Part shown: positions 47,229 to 56,705 of the stretch, piece after piece
Layout: the number at the start of each line of letters is the position of its first letter
Position numbering within the stretch: the first letter of the stretch is position 1
Assembly: GCA_015064955.1 (NCBI GenBank)
Contig: SVRD01000005.1
Location: 1 to 64,000, forward strand
DNA: 64,000 nt
DNA from: Oscillospiraceae bacterium
Lineage (GTDB): Bacteria > Bacillota > Clostridia > Oscillospirales > CAG-382
Reading direction: 5' to 3'
Position numbers and translations under genes: made by a program
Notes under the pieces: generated by a model
Seen by the model: only the letters and a program-made list of their open reading frames with translations
Databases searched by the model: none
Told to the model about the DNA's origin: nothing

Positions 47229-50200
47229 ATGACAAAAAGGACGGTTGCGGGAATTCTTATAGTTTTGCTGCTTCTGCCTGCCGTAATTTCGGCAGGGAGT
47301 GTTCTTTTTGCGCAAAATTCGCTGCTTGAATATATAGATTCGCTCCGCGAGGATGCCATTTCGCAGGCATTGGGAAACAAGATCGGCACAGACGTAAAAG
47401 CATTTGAAATTCCCGAAACCGACAGATACATCGTTCGATTCAAGGAAAGCGCGACCGATTCGGAAATCGAAAAAGCGCTGAAAAACGTTCCCTTTTCCCC
47501 TCTCGCAGACAGTAAATCACGACTGTTTGCAATAAGCACGGGTGACGGAAAATTCATTTCGGATTTCGAAGATATTATCGACTACGCCGAGCCCGATCTT
47601 CTCCGCGAGACTCAGGCATATACCAACGACCCGATAGAAAATATCTCGTTTGAATCTGTCGGTGTCAATACCGCTTGGGAAGCCGTAAGCATCAAAAGCG
47701 AAATTATCGTTGCCGTGCTCGACACCGGCGTTGACCGCAGTCACGAGGACCTTCGGGGCGCAAACATTCTTGCGGGATACGACGCCGTCGAGGGTATTGC
47801 AGGGGTTGATTCCGACCCTGTCGGACACGGAACGGGTATTATCGGAATCATCGCGGCGGTTGCCGATAACGAGCTCGGAACGGCGGGTGTTGCAAGCGGT
47901 GTTACGGTATTGCCGATAAAGATCTCCTCGAGCAGTACCGCTATATATTCCTCCGCACTTATCGCGGGGATACGCTTTGCCGCAGATTCGGGCGCAAAGA
48001 TAATAAATCTGTCCGTCGGCGGATATTCCCCCTCGTACGCCGAGCAGGAGGCAATAAACTACGCGGCTTCAAAGGGCTGTATACTCATCGCGGCGGCAGG
48101 CAACGGAGGCAACCGCCCCTATGCCGATCAAAAAAGCTATCCCGCCTCATACGAGGGTGTTATTTCGGTCGCGTCCTGCGCGCCCGACGGAAGCCGAAGC
48201 GATTTCTCGCAATATAACGACGCCGTCGACGTTGCCGCTCCCGGCGAAATGATAAATATGCCGATAGTCGATTCGGGAGAGTCGCTCTACCGCGCCGATT
48301 CGGGAACAAGCTATTCCTGCGCGCTGGTAAGCGGTATCGCCGCGCTTGCGCTTTCGGCTGTCGACGACGGAGTGCGCTTTGATAACGACGAATTCTTGTC
48401 CCTTATAATCGATTCCTGCGGAAGCAGACGCGACGACGAGCTGGGATACGGCATAATAAACGCTTATGACATTGTAAGCCGCGCAAACTTGCCGATAATA
48501 ACGGGAGCTGTAAACGGCGCGACCTATTCCGAAAGTATTAAGATCGGCTTTAACCGCGGTACAGCGACGCTTGACGGCGATCCGTTCAACGACGGCGACA
48601 CCGTGATGGCAAACGGAAGCCACTATCTTGTGGTGACCGACGGCGAAATCGAGCGTACCGTTCGTTTCAAGCTCGACCACGACCCCTTGAAATATGAATT
48701 CAAGGAATTTGCAAGCTTTTCTTATTTTGATTTCGATCGCGGAAGCGCATTTCTCGACGGATTTCCCTATAAATCGGGAGAACGAATATCCGCGGGCGGA
48801 AAGCATTTATTCCGACTCATCGACGGCGAAGAATATCTCGAAAAAGAGATATATCTGCAATATTCACTGCCCGAGGTATTCGGTATCGAGGACGGTATGG
48901 AATATACTTCCCCCGTCGATATCCGAATCATCGGTGACGGAAGCGCGTTTCTCGACGGAAAAGAGGTTTACGGCGAAGCCGCGGTTGCCGAAAGCGGAAA
49001 ACACACGCTGACGGTTAAAAGCGGCAACGGCGCGAACACAAAGAACTATAATTTTACGATAAGCTTCCCCTATGCAAATATCATCGACGGTGATTACGAA
49101 ACCGCGTCCGCGGCGGTCGACGAGGAAAACGGTTATTTCTGCCTTTACGGCGAATCGCTCGTCGGTGCGCGCATTTACGATATCGAATCCCCCGAAAAAT
49201 ACAAGCATTTTCTGCCTGTCGGCAGGGTATATTCCCATGCACTGCTTGAAAACGAGCTTCTTTTGTTCGGCGACGGCGGCGTGACGGTTATAGACCGAAA
49301 AAGCGCTCCGGACGGAAATGCGGCTGTTGTGAAAACGGTTTCTGTCGAGGGAATGACCTATTATACCTTTGCAAACGGTGCGGTTTACTGCTTCGGCAAC
49401 GGAAATATGTATACTTTCGATATCGAAAGCGAGACCGCGGAGCTGTTTGCAGAGCTTGATTTCGAATGCGAAGTCGCATTCTTCGAGGACGGCAAATTCT
49501 ATCTCCTCTCCCCCTCCTATGACCGACTTGTCAGAATTCTCGAAAGCGAAAGCAAAAGGATATCGTCGTTTGAGATCGACTATTCGCTCGAGGGGAAAAA
49601 GCTTTGCTTCGGAAACGGATATCTCGCTGTGGGCAACAAGCTTATCGAGCTTTTGAGCGGAAACACCGTTCTTGAATTTTGCTCGGTATTGCCGGTTATG
49701 ATAGAAAACGGATTGATATATACCGAAAGCCGTATAATAGACATCGCATCGGGCAGAGAGCTTGCAAGCTTTCCTTTTGAGGTTTCATCTCTGCAGGTCT
49801 GCGAAAACAGCACCTATCTCTTCGGCGTCGAGTCAGATTTTGCGATTATCGGTAACGAAGCCGAGGGATTTGCGTCGTTCGGTGCGGCGGATCGGATCGA
49901 CAAAGCGTTCTCCCTTCCCGAATCAATAAACGACTACCGCACGAATATCTACCACGATATTTATCAAAACGTGATCTCGGCAGCTTCGGGAAGCGAAATG
50001 CTTTATATGCTTTTCGAAAACCGAAATATACTCTATTCCTGCTCGCTTTCCGACTTTTCGGAGAATGAGCCGGTGCCTCTCCGCTATTCACCCAATGAAA
50101 TCTTTGTATCGGGAGGATATATAACAGTTTCCTTTGAATCGATTCCCGTAGTCTACGTCGCGCCCGAAAGCGATATCGCCGCAGGCGTTTATATCGAGCT

Positions 50201-52745
50201 ACCCTCGGTCTGTGTTTCCGCCGCGATCTCAAACGGCATACTTTACGCCATCGCGGGCGGCAGACTTGTTCACTGCAGTGCCGACGGAAGCGAACCCCCG
50301 ATAACATTTATCCGTGCGGAGCGAGTGCAGGCAGACAGCGAAAGAATCTATCTGCTCTCGGGCGGTATTCTTTCGGTTTATACTCTGTCGCTTTCACTGA
50401 TCGCGAAGCTCGAGGTAAACGGCGACGATCTGCTTCTGGGAAGCGGTATAGCGGTCGGCAACACGGTTTACGACCCGATGCTGAACCTTGAATATCTCGT
50501 TCTCGAGGAAAAGATAAAAGCATATACCGGCGACGTTATCCTCACCGAGCGCGGATTATACGATGCACTGAGCGGCAGTTTTGTCGGCTCGCTCGGAACC
50601 GACGAAGCCGAAATCACGGTTTTGGGCAAAAACAAATCGCTTATTACGATCACAAACGCTTGTATTTCGAGCTGCTCATTCGGCGACGGAAGCGAAATCA
50701 CCGTCGACCCCGCGATCGACGGCATAACAGATGGTAAATTTTACCTCGACAGCGTTGTTATTAATTATCAGCACGGTATCGGATTCCTCGACGGAAAGCC
50801 GTTTGAGTCGGGCTCTGCCGCCACCGGTGCGGGAAATCATATATTTCATATCACCCTTCCCGGCGGCCGCTCGGTGACTATCGGATTTACTATCGAAGCG
50901 TATATCGACAAAATCGAATTTCTTTCTCCGAGCCGCACAATGTCGGTCGGAGAAACGATCTCGCTCCGTGTCCGCTTTCTTCCCGAGGGCGCAAGCTCGG
51001 TTCCCGTCGTATTCACGACCGAGGACAAAGGAATAAGCGTTGACGAAAACGGTGTTGTAACAGCTCATCAGGTCGGTGTATTCACGGTAACTGCCAAAGC
51101 CGAAACCGAATACGGTGTATTTGAGTCCGACTGCAAAATAACCGTCCGCGACGACCTTATCGTATTCCTGCCCGACAGCGAGCTTGTTATCGACCGCGAC
51201 AACGGGTATATATTCGGCACAAAGTCGGGTATCACCGCCGAACAGATCAAATCGCTTCTCCAAAACCCGACAAATGCAGAGGTTATAGATAAAAGAGGCG
51301 AGATCGTCGAAGGTATTATCGGCACGGGCGACAGACTGGTTCTCCACGACGGAAGCAATATTACCGACGAGCTGAAAATCGTAATAATCGGCGATACCGA
51401 CGGCGACGGGTATATTACGGCATACGATCTTTATACGCTCGAGCGTATTTTAAAAGGATATTATTACGATGCCGAATATGTGTCTGCCGCAGATATAAAC
51501 CGAAACGGCATAATCGCCGATACCGACCACAGAATTCTGAAAGAGGCTTTATTTGCAAACGAATTGGAGGTAAGCACCCCTCCCCCCGCAAGCCTTTTCG
51601 GGCTCGCAACGGTCCAGACGGTGACGAATATTGCCTCGGGAGATATTATCGACGTTGCGGTATGTATAAGCGGTTGTAAATACGCGCTCGGTGTTTCGGG
51701 CGTGCTCGGGTTCGGCGACGGACTTGAATTTATCGACGGGTATATAACCGGCTGGGATGCGGGATTCCAAAAGACCGAAAACGGCATCGCGTTCTATGCA
51801 CACGACCCCGACGGCGAGGAATGCGGAAGTGCGTTCAAGCTGCTTCTCAATCTTCGATTCCGTGTCACTGCCGAAGCGGGAAGCAATATCGACTTTTCGT
51901 CCGAGGGCTTCTGTGTCGCGTTCAAGGACGGCTGCCGTATAATCCGATTCGAGCCGATATCTCCGTTTGTTTATTCACAGCCAAAGGGCGATTTCGGAAT
52001 AGAATTCCTGAACGCATACTCGTTTGAATTCGACCCCGAGGTTTACGAATATTCCGCGGTCATTCCCTACAACGCCGCGCTTGCCGATATCCGTGTCTTC
52101 CGCGGGGATATGAGAAGTATCGATATTTCGAGTCTTGTTGTTTCGGATTCGGGCTATACGACGGTCACGGTAACGGCAGTCGATCAAAACGGCACAAGCA
52201 GGATATATTCCGTTCGGGTACGGCGGGATAACGAACCGAGATTCGATTCCAACTGTATGCTCGCCGATCTCGAGGTCGAGGGACACAAGCTTACCCCGAA
52301 ATTCGATCCCGAAATATACGAATACGATATAGCGGTTCCCTACGGCACGGAAAAGATCAATATTTACTGTGTGGCGCAAAGCTCATCGGCAACGGTCATT
52401 ATCGGCGACACAAGGCTTTACGGCGATAAGACAAGGGTGACGGTAACAGTCGGCGCACCCGCAGGCGAAAGCGCAGTCTACACGCTGAACGTAACTGTGC
52501 TTCCTCGATCCGAGGAAAGCGACGTAAGCGAGCCGACAGTCGATCCCGACGGAAGCCGAAGCACTCTTATATGGCTTGCCGTAATCGGCGGAATCGCGGC
52601 AATCGCGCTCTTCCTTACCTTGTATTTCAACGTATATAAGCGTGCCGAAAGCAAGGACGCCGAGGAATCGGAAGCAGAAGAAAAAGAACCCGAGAAATCG
52701 GAAGCAGAAGAAAAAGAACCCGAGAAATCGGAAAATAACGAATAA
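47229..52745 (+). CDS. Membrane-anchored subtilase with dockerin and cohesin-like domains
   Basis: 1838 aa from the ATG at 47229 (GAGG at 47219-47222). A signal peptide/anchor (about 3-26) and a propeptide-like region (to about 120) precede the S8 peptidase with D165 (VLDTGVD), H200 (GHGTGI) and S361 (GTSYS). Beyond about residue 425 come three copies of an LDG-type repeat, a long beta-propeller-like region (about 620-1165), a fourth LDG repeat, a BIG2 domain (1233-1308), a dockerin-like calcium pair (GDTDGDGYITAYD, about 1388-1447), a cohesin-like domain (about 1454-1575), two cadherin-like beta-sandwiches (1586-1758), a TM helix (1778-1803) and a Glu/Lys repeat tail. It should be an outer-surface protease tethered to the membrane. 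Confidence 0.88.
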   Translation: MTKRTVAGILIVLLLLPAVISAGSVLFAQNSLLEYIDSLREDAISQALGNKIGTDVKAFEIPETDRYIVRFKESATDSEIEKALKNVPFSPLADSKSRLFAISTGDGKFISDFEDIIDYAEPDLLRETQAYTNDPIENISFESVGVNTAWEAVSIKSEIIVAVLDTGVDRSHEDLRGANILAGYDAVEGIAGVDSDPVGHGTGIIGIIAAVADNELGTAGVASGVTVLPIKISSSSTAIYSSALIAGIRFAADSGAKIINLSVGGYSPSYAEQEAINYAASKGCILIAAAGNGGNRPYADQKSYPASYEGVISVASCAPDGSRSDFSQYNDAVDVAAPGEMINMPIVDSGESLYRADSGTSYSCALVSGIAALALSAVDDGVRFDNDEFLSLIIDSCGSRRDDELGYGIINAYDIVSRANLPIITGAVNGATYSESIKIGFNRGTATLDGDPFNDGDTVMANGSHYLVVTDGEIERTVRFKLDHDPLKYEFKEFASFSYFDFDRGSAFLDGFPYKSGERISAGGKHLFRLIDGEEYLEKEIYLQYSLPEVFGIEDGMEYTSPVDIRIIGDGSAFLDGKEVYGEAAVAESGKHTLTVKSGNGANTKNYNFTISFPYANIIDGDYETASAAVDEENGYFCLYGESLVGARIYDIESPEKYKHFLPVGRVYSHALLENELLLFGDGGVTVIDRKSAPDGNAAVVKTVSVEGMTYYTFANGAVYCFGNGNMYTFDIESETAELFAELDFECEVAFFEDGKFYLLSPSYDRLVRILESESKRISSFEIDYSLEGKKLCFGNGYLAVGNKLIELLSGNTVLEFCSVLPVMIENGLIYTESRIIDIASGRELASFPFEVSSLQVCENSTYLFGVESDFAIIGNEAEGFASFGAADRIDKAFSLPESINDYRTNIYHDIYQNVISAASGSEMLYMLFENRNILYSCSLSDFSENEPVPLRYSPNEIFVSGGYITVSFESIPVVYVAPESDIAAGVYIELPSVCVSAAISNGILYAIAGGRLVHCSADGSEPPITFIRAERVQADSERIYLLSGGILSVYTLSLSLIAKLEVNGDDLLLGSGIAVGNTVYDPMLNLEYLVLEEKIKAYTGDVILTERGLYDALSGSFVGSLGTDEAEITVLGKNKSLITITNACISSCSFGDGSEITVDPAIDGITDGKFYLDSVVINYQHGIGFLDGKPFESGSAATGAGNHIFHITLPGGRSVTIGFTIEAYIDKIEFLSPSRTMSVGETISLRVRFLPEGASSVPVVFTTEDKGISVDENGVVTAHQVGVFTVTAKAETEYGVFESDCKITVRDDLIVFLPDSELVIDRDNGYIFGTKSGITAEQIKSLLQNPTNAEVIDKRGEIVEGIIGTGDRLVLHDGSNITDELKIVIIGDTDGDGYITAYDLYTLERILKGYYYDAEYVSAADINRNGIIADTDHRILKEALFANELEVSTPPPASLFGLATVQTVTNIASGDIIDVAVCISGCKYALGVSGVLGFGDGLEFIDGYITGWDAGFQKTENGIAFYAHDPDGEECGSAFKLLLNLRFRVTAEAGSNIDFSSEGFCVAFKDGCRIIRFEPISPFVYSQPKGDFGIEFLNAYSFEFDPEVYEYSAVIPYNAALADIRVFRGDMRSIDISSLVVSDSGYTTVTVTAVDQNGTSRIYSVRVRRDNEPRFDSNCMLADLEVEGHKLTPKFDPEIYEYDIAVPYGTEKINIYCVAQSSSATVIIGDTRLYGDKTRVTVTVGAPAGESAVYTLNVTVLPRSEESDVSEPTVDPDGSRSTLIWLAVIGGIAAIALFLTLYFNVYKRAESKDAEESEAEEKEPEKSEAEEKEPEKSENNE

Positions 52746-52749
52746 AGAA

Positions 52750-52782
52750 AAAGGACAGAGCGTTCTCTGTCCTTTGTTTTTG
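52750..52782. terminator. Bidirectional terminator
   Basis: AAAGGACAGAG (52750-52760) pairs with CTCTGTCCTTT (52765-52775) around CGTT; GTTTTTG follows. It lies between the converging subtilase and ricT genes. Confidence 0.88.
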
Positions 52783-54048
52783 TTATTTATCCTCTAACTG
52801 CTTGAGGTCCTCGCTGACGTCATCCTTGACCTTTATCATACCGAGCGCCTTGAGCTCGCTCTTGACGAAGATCTTTATCGATTGGTCGCTGTTCATCTTT
52901 ACCTTGATCTTTCCGGTGAGGAAGCTGCTTTCGACGATAACGCCGCGCCCCTTGGGAGTGTCGACGATGGTGTCGACCTTCGGGAAGGTCGCGTATTCTC
53001 TTTCGTAGGTGTCGTGCTCGAAGCGGAGACAGCACATAAGACGTCCGCAAGCGCCGCTTATTTTCGAGGAGGAAAGCGAAAGGTTTTGCTCCTTTGCCAT
53101 TTTTATCGATACCTGCGCGAAATCGGGAAGGAAGGTATTACAGCAGAAAGGTCTGCCGCAGCTTCCGAGACCGCCGAACAGCTTCGCTTCATCACGCACG
53201 CCGATCTGGCGAAGCTCGATTCTGGTTCTGAACACCCCTGCGAGATCCTTTACAAGCTCGCGGAAGTCGACTCTGCCGTCGGCAGTGAAATAGAAGCAAA
53301 GCTTTGCGTTATCGTGAGTGTATTCAACGTCGACAAGCTGCATATCCAAGCCGTTTTTGGCAACCTTTTCGTGCCAGATAGGTCTTGCGCTCTCCTCAAG
53401 CTTGCGGTTTTCGGCGTTGCGGTCGTCATCTTCCTTGGTTGCCTTGCGAAGAACCGGCTTCAATGGGAATACCACCTCGGATTCGCCGACCATTTTATTG
53501 CCGAGCGCAACCTCGCCGTATTCGACGCCGCGCACGGTTTCGACTATCGCGTGCTCGCCCTTCTCGAATTTGATATCGAGCGGCGAAAAATAATAGATTT
53601 TACTGCCGCCGCGGAATTTGATTCCGACTACCTCGATATTCTTTGCCTCCTCGGGCTTTTCCTCGATAGGCTGAGGGTCGTAGTCGAACATATATTTACG
53701 CTCGGGCTCGGGCTCGGGAACAAATCCGCTTCCGACTGCTTCCTCGGCAGGCTCGGGCTTTTTCTTTTGTTTGTTTTTATCGTTGCGGTTATTGTTGCGG
53801 CGGTCCTCACGCGGTTGCTTGCTCTCCTTGTGCTCGGGCGCAGATGCCTCGGCAGGAGCGGTAGCTTCCTCGTTCTTTACCGCTTCGTTGACATTTTCGT
53901 TCTTCGGCTTTTGGCGGTTGTGGTTGCGGTTATGATTATTTCTTCCGCGGCGGTGATGGTGATGGCGGTTATTGCCACCGTTGCCATTACCCTGAGGATT
54001 TCCGCCGTTGCCGTTATTTGTATTTTCACGCTTTTCGTTGTTTTCCAT
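52783..54048 (-). CDS. ricT: RicT/YaaT-type PSP1 domain protein with long polar extension
   Basis: 421 aa from the ATG at 54048, preceded by AAAGGAG and 12 bases past the holB stop. The first ~140 residues are a low-complexity extension rich in Asn, His, Arg and Gly (HHHHRRGRNNHNRNHN) followed by Lys/Glu/Pro stretches. The PSP1 core (about 137-400) carries GSCGRPFCCNTFL and GACGRLMCCLRFE, the Cys pairs that bind Fe-S in Bacillus YaaT. RicT works with YlbF and YmcA on RNase Y and phosphorelay; a YlbF-family gene is at 16902. holB-ricT is a common Firmicute pair. Confidence 0.93.
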   Translation of the reverse strand: MENNEKRENTNNGNGGNPQGNGNGGNNRHHHHRRGRNNHNRNHNRQKPKNENVNEAVKNEEATAPAEASAPEHKESKQPREDRRNNNRNDKNKQKKKPEPAEEAVGSGFVPEPEPERKYMFDYDPQPIEEKPEEAKNIEVVGIKFRGGSKIYYFSPLDIKFEKGEHAIVETVRGVEYGEVALGNKMVGESEVVFPLKPVLRKATKEDDDRNAENRKLEESARPIWHEKVAKNGLDMQLVDVEYTHDNAKLCFYFTADGRVDFRELVKDLAGVFRTRIELRQIGVRDEAKLFGGLGSCGRPFCCNTFLPDFAQVSIKMAKEQNLSLSSSKISGACGRLMCCLRFEHDTYEREYATFPKVDTIVDTPKGRGVIVESSFLTGKIKVKMNSDQSIKIFVKSELKALGMIKVKDDVSEDLKQLEDK

Positions 54049-54059
54049 TTTTTGCTCCT

Positions 54060-55013
54060 TTATCTTGATGCCGCACTCAAAAGCTCGATCGAAAGCTTTG
54101 ATGTCGCGGCGGTAACGTTCGCATTGTTTTCGAGCGAAGCCATACAAGCCAACGCCGCTTCACCCATACGTGCCAGGGCGCGCTTTGATGCAGACGCCAG
54201 CCTTTCGGAGATCTCCTTGCCCTCGGGCAGATTCGCGGGGACGCCGTATTTTGATTTCTGTGCCTCGGTCACCAGCGAAACAAACTCGGCGAGAATAGAG
54301 CCGAGCTGGTCGCGGCGGTATTTCGGAAGCACGAGTGCGCTTGCAAGCTCGTAGTGCTTCTTGCCGAGCGCCAGAATCAGCAGAGCCTCCGCCTTTGCGC
54401 GAAGATTCACGCTTTCCTTTGAAAGATATTTTTCGGCGGCGCCGTAATTGCCGTTTGCGAGCTTTATGGCTGTTTTTAGCTCCTTATAAGCGATCTTTTC
54501 CTGCTTTTCGAGCAGTTTTTCCTCGATCTCGCTGTCGCGCATACCGTCCAAATGGATCCTTTGCCCGCGCGAAAGCACGGTCGGAAGCAGCGACGAGCGG
54601 TTTTCGGTAAGCAGAAACAGGCAAACGCTTTCGGGCGGCTCCTCGAAAAGCTTCAAAAGCGCGTTTTGTGCATTTTCGTTCATTCTGCCCGCGTTGCAAA
54701 CGATAAACACCTGCTTGTCGGAATCGTTCGGCTTGAGCGATGCACGGCGGATAAGCTCGCGCACCTCGTCGATCGAGGCGGTCTTCTCTTTTCCGATTAT
54801 AAACACGTCGGGGTGATTCGACGAGGCAAGCTTCAGACAGGAATTGCAATACCCGCAGGGCTTTGATCTTTCGGTACAGAGGATCGCCTTTGCACACTGA
54901 AGCGCAAAATCAAGCTTTCCGATACCGTTTTCGCCGTCGACGATATATGCGTGCGAGCAGATACCCTGATTCGCTCTCAACGAAAAAAGACGTATTTCGT
55001 CGCTGTTATACAC
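54060..55013 (-). CDS. holB: DNA polymerase III subunit delta prime
   Basis: 317 aa from a GTG at 55013, eight bases after GGAGG. An ATG ten codons upstream has no ribosome site and touches a TATTATAAA box. The AAA+ fold has a degenerate P-loop, GENGIGKL (last residue not Thr/Ser), so it probably does not hydrolyse ATP, as usual for delta prime. A zinc knuckle (CGYCNSC), NALLKLFEEPP, LLPTVLSRGQRI and a helical C-terminus follow. It is part of the clamp loader. Transcribed with ricT. Confidence 0.93.
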   Translation of the reverse strand: MYNSDEIRLFSLRANQGICSHAYIVDGENGIGKLDFALQCAKAILCTERSKPCGYCNSCLKLASSNHPDVFIIGKEKTASIDEVRELIRRASLKPNDSDKQVFIVCNAGRMNENAQNALLKLFEEPPESVCLFLLTENRSSLLPTVLSRGQRIHLDGMRDSEIEEKLLEKQEKIAYKELKTAIKLANGNYGAAEKYLSKESVNLRAKAEALLILALGKKHYELASALVLPKYRRDQLGSILAEFVSLVTEAQKSKYGVPANLPEGKEISERLASASKRALARMGEAALACMASLENNANVTAATSKLSIELLSAASR

Positions 55014-55096
55014 CGCCGACCCCTCCGAACAATTTAATCTCATTGTTTATAATACCACAAAAAAACGGTATTGAAAAGGCTTTGGCAAAAAATAAT

Positions 55097-55125
55097 TTGA
55101 CAAAACAGCAAAAAAGATATACACT
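55097..55125 (+). promoter_or_regulatory. Promoter of coaW
   Basis: TTGACA (55097-55102), 17-base spacer, TACACT (55120-55125; 4 of 6). The -10 lies inside a 12-pair inverted repeat (separate entry). Confidence 0.55.
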
Positions 55126-55148
55126 TAATTGTCAAGGTATATCTTTTT
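55111..55148. promoter_or_regulatory. 12-bp inverted repeat in the coaW promoter
   Basis: AAAAAGATATAC (55111-55122) is matched by GTATATCTTTTT (55137-55148), with a 14-base centre. It spans the -10 and the expected start of transcription, so it is better read as an operator than as a terminator. Confidence 0.45.
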
Positions 55149-55166
55149 GTCCCGGAGGATTTTGTA

Positions 55167-55997
55167 ATGAGCATTATAGTCGGTATAGACGTCGGCGGAA
55201 GCACGACAAAGATAGTCGGATTTGACGGCAAAACCCTGCTTGCGCCCGGTCTTGTAAAGGCAAGCGACCCGATAGCTTCGGTCTACGGCGGATTCGGAAA
55301 ATTCACAACCGACAACAAAATATCGCTGTCAAGCATCGACAAGGTTATGGTTACGGGTGTAGGCTCGTCCTTCCTCGAGAATAATATCTACGGTATCGAG
55401 GCTGTCCACGTGAACGAGTTCATCGCAAACGGCAAGGGCGGTCTTTATCTGAGCGGTATCGACGAGGCGATCGTCGTAAGCATGGGCACCGGCACCGCAT
55501 ACGTTTACTCAAACGGCAAAACCGGCGAATACGTCCATTTGGGCGGTACGGGTGTCGGCGGCGGTACCTTGGTCGGACTTGCCGACAAGCTTATCGGCAT
55601 GCGCTCGATCCAGAACATCGCCAATCTCGCACTCGGCGGCGATCTCAGCAATATCGACCTGAGAATATCCGATATTACCGAAAACGACATCAGCCCCACG
55701 CTCTCGAACAACGCGACGGCATCGAACTTCGGCAAGGTGAGCGATCTCGCCTCACGCGAGGATATCGCGCTCGGACTTGTGAATATGGTTTATGAAACGG
55801 TTGCGATGCTCGCGATCTTCTCCGCTCGTATGAAAAATATCAAAAACATCGTTCTGATAGGAAACCTCGCGGTGCTTCCTCAGGCGGAAACGATATTCAG
55901 CTCGCTCGAAAAGATGTTCGGAATGAATATAATTATCCCCGAAAACGCCGCTTACGGAACGGTTATCGGTGCGGCACTCGAGGGAATTTGCGATTGA
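55167..55997 (+). CDS. coaW: Type II pantothenate kinase
   Basis: 276 aa. It phosphorylates pantothenate in the first step of coenzyme A synthesis. The ASKHA fold is marked by GIDVGGSTTKIVGF (phosphate 1), SMGTGTAYV and LGGTGVGGGT (adenosine region), and IGNLAVLPQ. This is the staphylococcal/eukaryotic-type kinase, distinct from CoaA and CoaX. The ATG follows CGGAGG. The next gene begins 15 bases after the stop. Confidence 0.93.
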   Translation: MSIIVGIDVGGSTTKIVGFDGKTLLAPGLVKASDPIASVYGGFGKFTTDNKISLSSIDKVMVTGVGSSFLENNIYGIEAVHVNEFIANGKGGLYLSGIDEAIVVSMGTGTAYVYSNGKTGEYVHLGGTGVGGGTLVGLADKLIGMRSIQNIANLALGGDLSNIDLRISDITENDISPTLSNNATASNFGKVSDLASREDIALGLVNMVYETVAMLAIFSARMKNIKNIVLIGNLAVLPQAETIFSSLEKMFGMNIIIPENAAYGTVIGAALEGICD

Positions 55998-56012
55998 CGA
56001 AAGGGTTCGTAT

Positions 56013-56402
56013 ATGGCAGAAAACAACAGATGGAATAAAAAAATATTTGCGATGCTGTTGACCGAAGCAAAGGGAGTTCGCTCCTGGCGTCAGTTTGCGG
56101 CAGACTGCGATATAAGCTACGTTCAGATGCGCAAGCTCGCGCTCGGAACGCAGGAGAATCCCCCGCGTCCCAAGCTTATCCGCAAGGTTGCTTCCCACGC
56201 CTTCGGTGAGATCGACCTCGAGGATCTGATGTTTGCCGCAGGCATACACACCGGTGACTCGATGGCATTCCGCGAAAATACTCAAATGCCCGAAAGCCCG
56301 ATCGACAAATACCGTTCTCTGCCGCTGAAGGAGCGGAAGATAATAGATAAATTTATCGAATTTCTCGCAGAAGAGATCAAAAAGGGCAACACAATCGTTT
56401 AA
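56013..56402 (+). CDS. Small putative HTH protein
   Basis: 129 aa. Residues about 20-75 contain a Cro/XRE-like helix-turn-helix pattern (SWRQFAADCDISYVQMRKLA then PKLIRKVASHAF), followed by a hinge and a charged C-terminal helix (KERKIIDKFIEFLAEEI). It lies 15 bases after coaW and is probably co-transcribed. A DNA-binding regulator is the best guess. Its stop overlaps the stop of the convergent minus-strand gene by four bases. Confidence 0.65.
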   Translation: MAENNRWNKKIFAMLLTEAKGVRSWRQFAADCDISYVQMRKLALGTQENPPRPKLIRKVASHAFGEIDLEDLMFAAGIHTGDSMAFRENTQMPESPIDKYRSLPLKERKIIDKFIEFLAEEIKKGNTIV

Positions 56403-56695
56403 AAGAAAAGCAAAAAGGCGATCAAAAGCGCGAGAATATCGTTCTCGCCGTCGGAATCGAGCAAAATCAAAAGCCCTATTCCGATAAGTATAAGGTCATC
56501 TGCCCGTAAATCGCGCAGAAAGTCGAGAGACAGTCCTCTCTTTCTCTCGGTTTCGTGCTCGGATTGCTTTTCGGGCGTATGGATTTCCTCTTTGTCGCGG
56601 TCATAGCGAGCGCTTTGATTGTATTCGTTATATTCACGCTCGTAATTATAAAGCTGTCCGTCGCTTTTTATCCCGCCGAAATCGCGGCTATACAT
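56399..56695 (-). CDS. Small membrane protein with polar N-terminus
   Basis: 98 aa. About 50 polar, Tyr/Glu/Arg/Asp-rich residues precede a segment reading LRADDLILIGIGLLILLDSD and a hydrophobic end (ILALLIAFLLFF), giving two short TM helices and no C-terminal tail. Such proteins are often seen in spore-forming Clostridia but have no assigned function. Last gene of a three-gene minus-strand cluster. Confidence 0.6.
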   Translation of the reverse strand: MYSRDFGGIKSDGQLYNYEREYNEYNQSARYDRDKEEIHTPEKQSEHETERKRGLSLDFLRDLRADDLILIGIGLLILLDSDGENDILALLIAFLLFF

Positions 56696-56705
56696 TTTTA
56701 TCCCC

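Noticed and set aside
52882..54354. A 490-codon plus-strand frame with many hydrophobic stretches
   Set aside because: It is antisense to ricT and holB, which have intact family motifs; the hydrophobic runs mirror the Lys/Glu/Asn-rich codons of ricT.
55111..55148. Rho-independent terminator
   Set aside because: It has the shape of one, but no plus-strand gene ends upstream; it lies over the coaW promoter, and holB on the other strand starts about 100 bases away.
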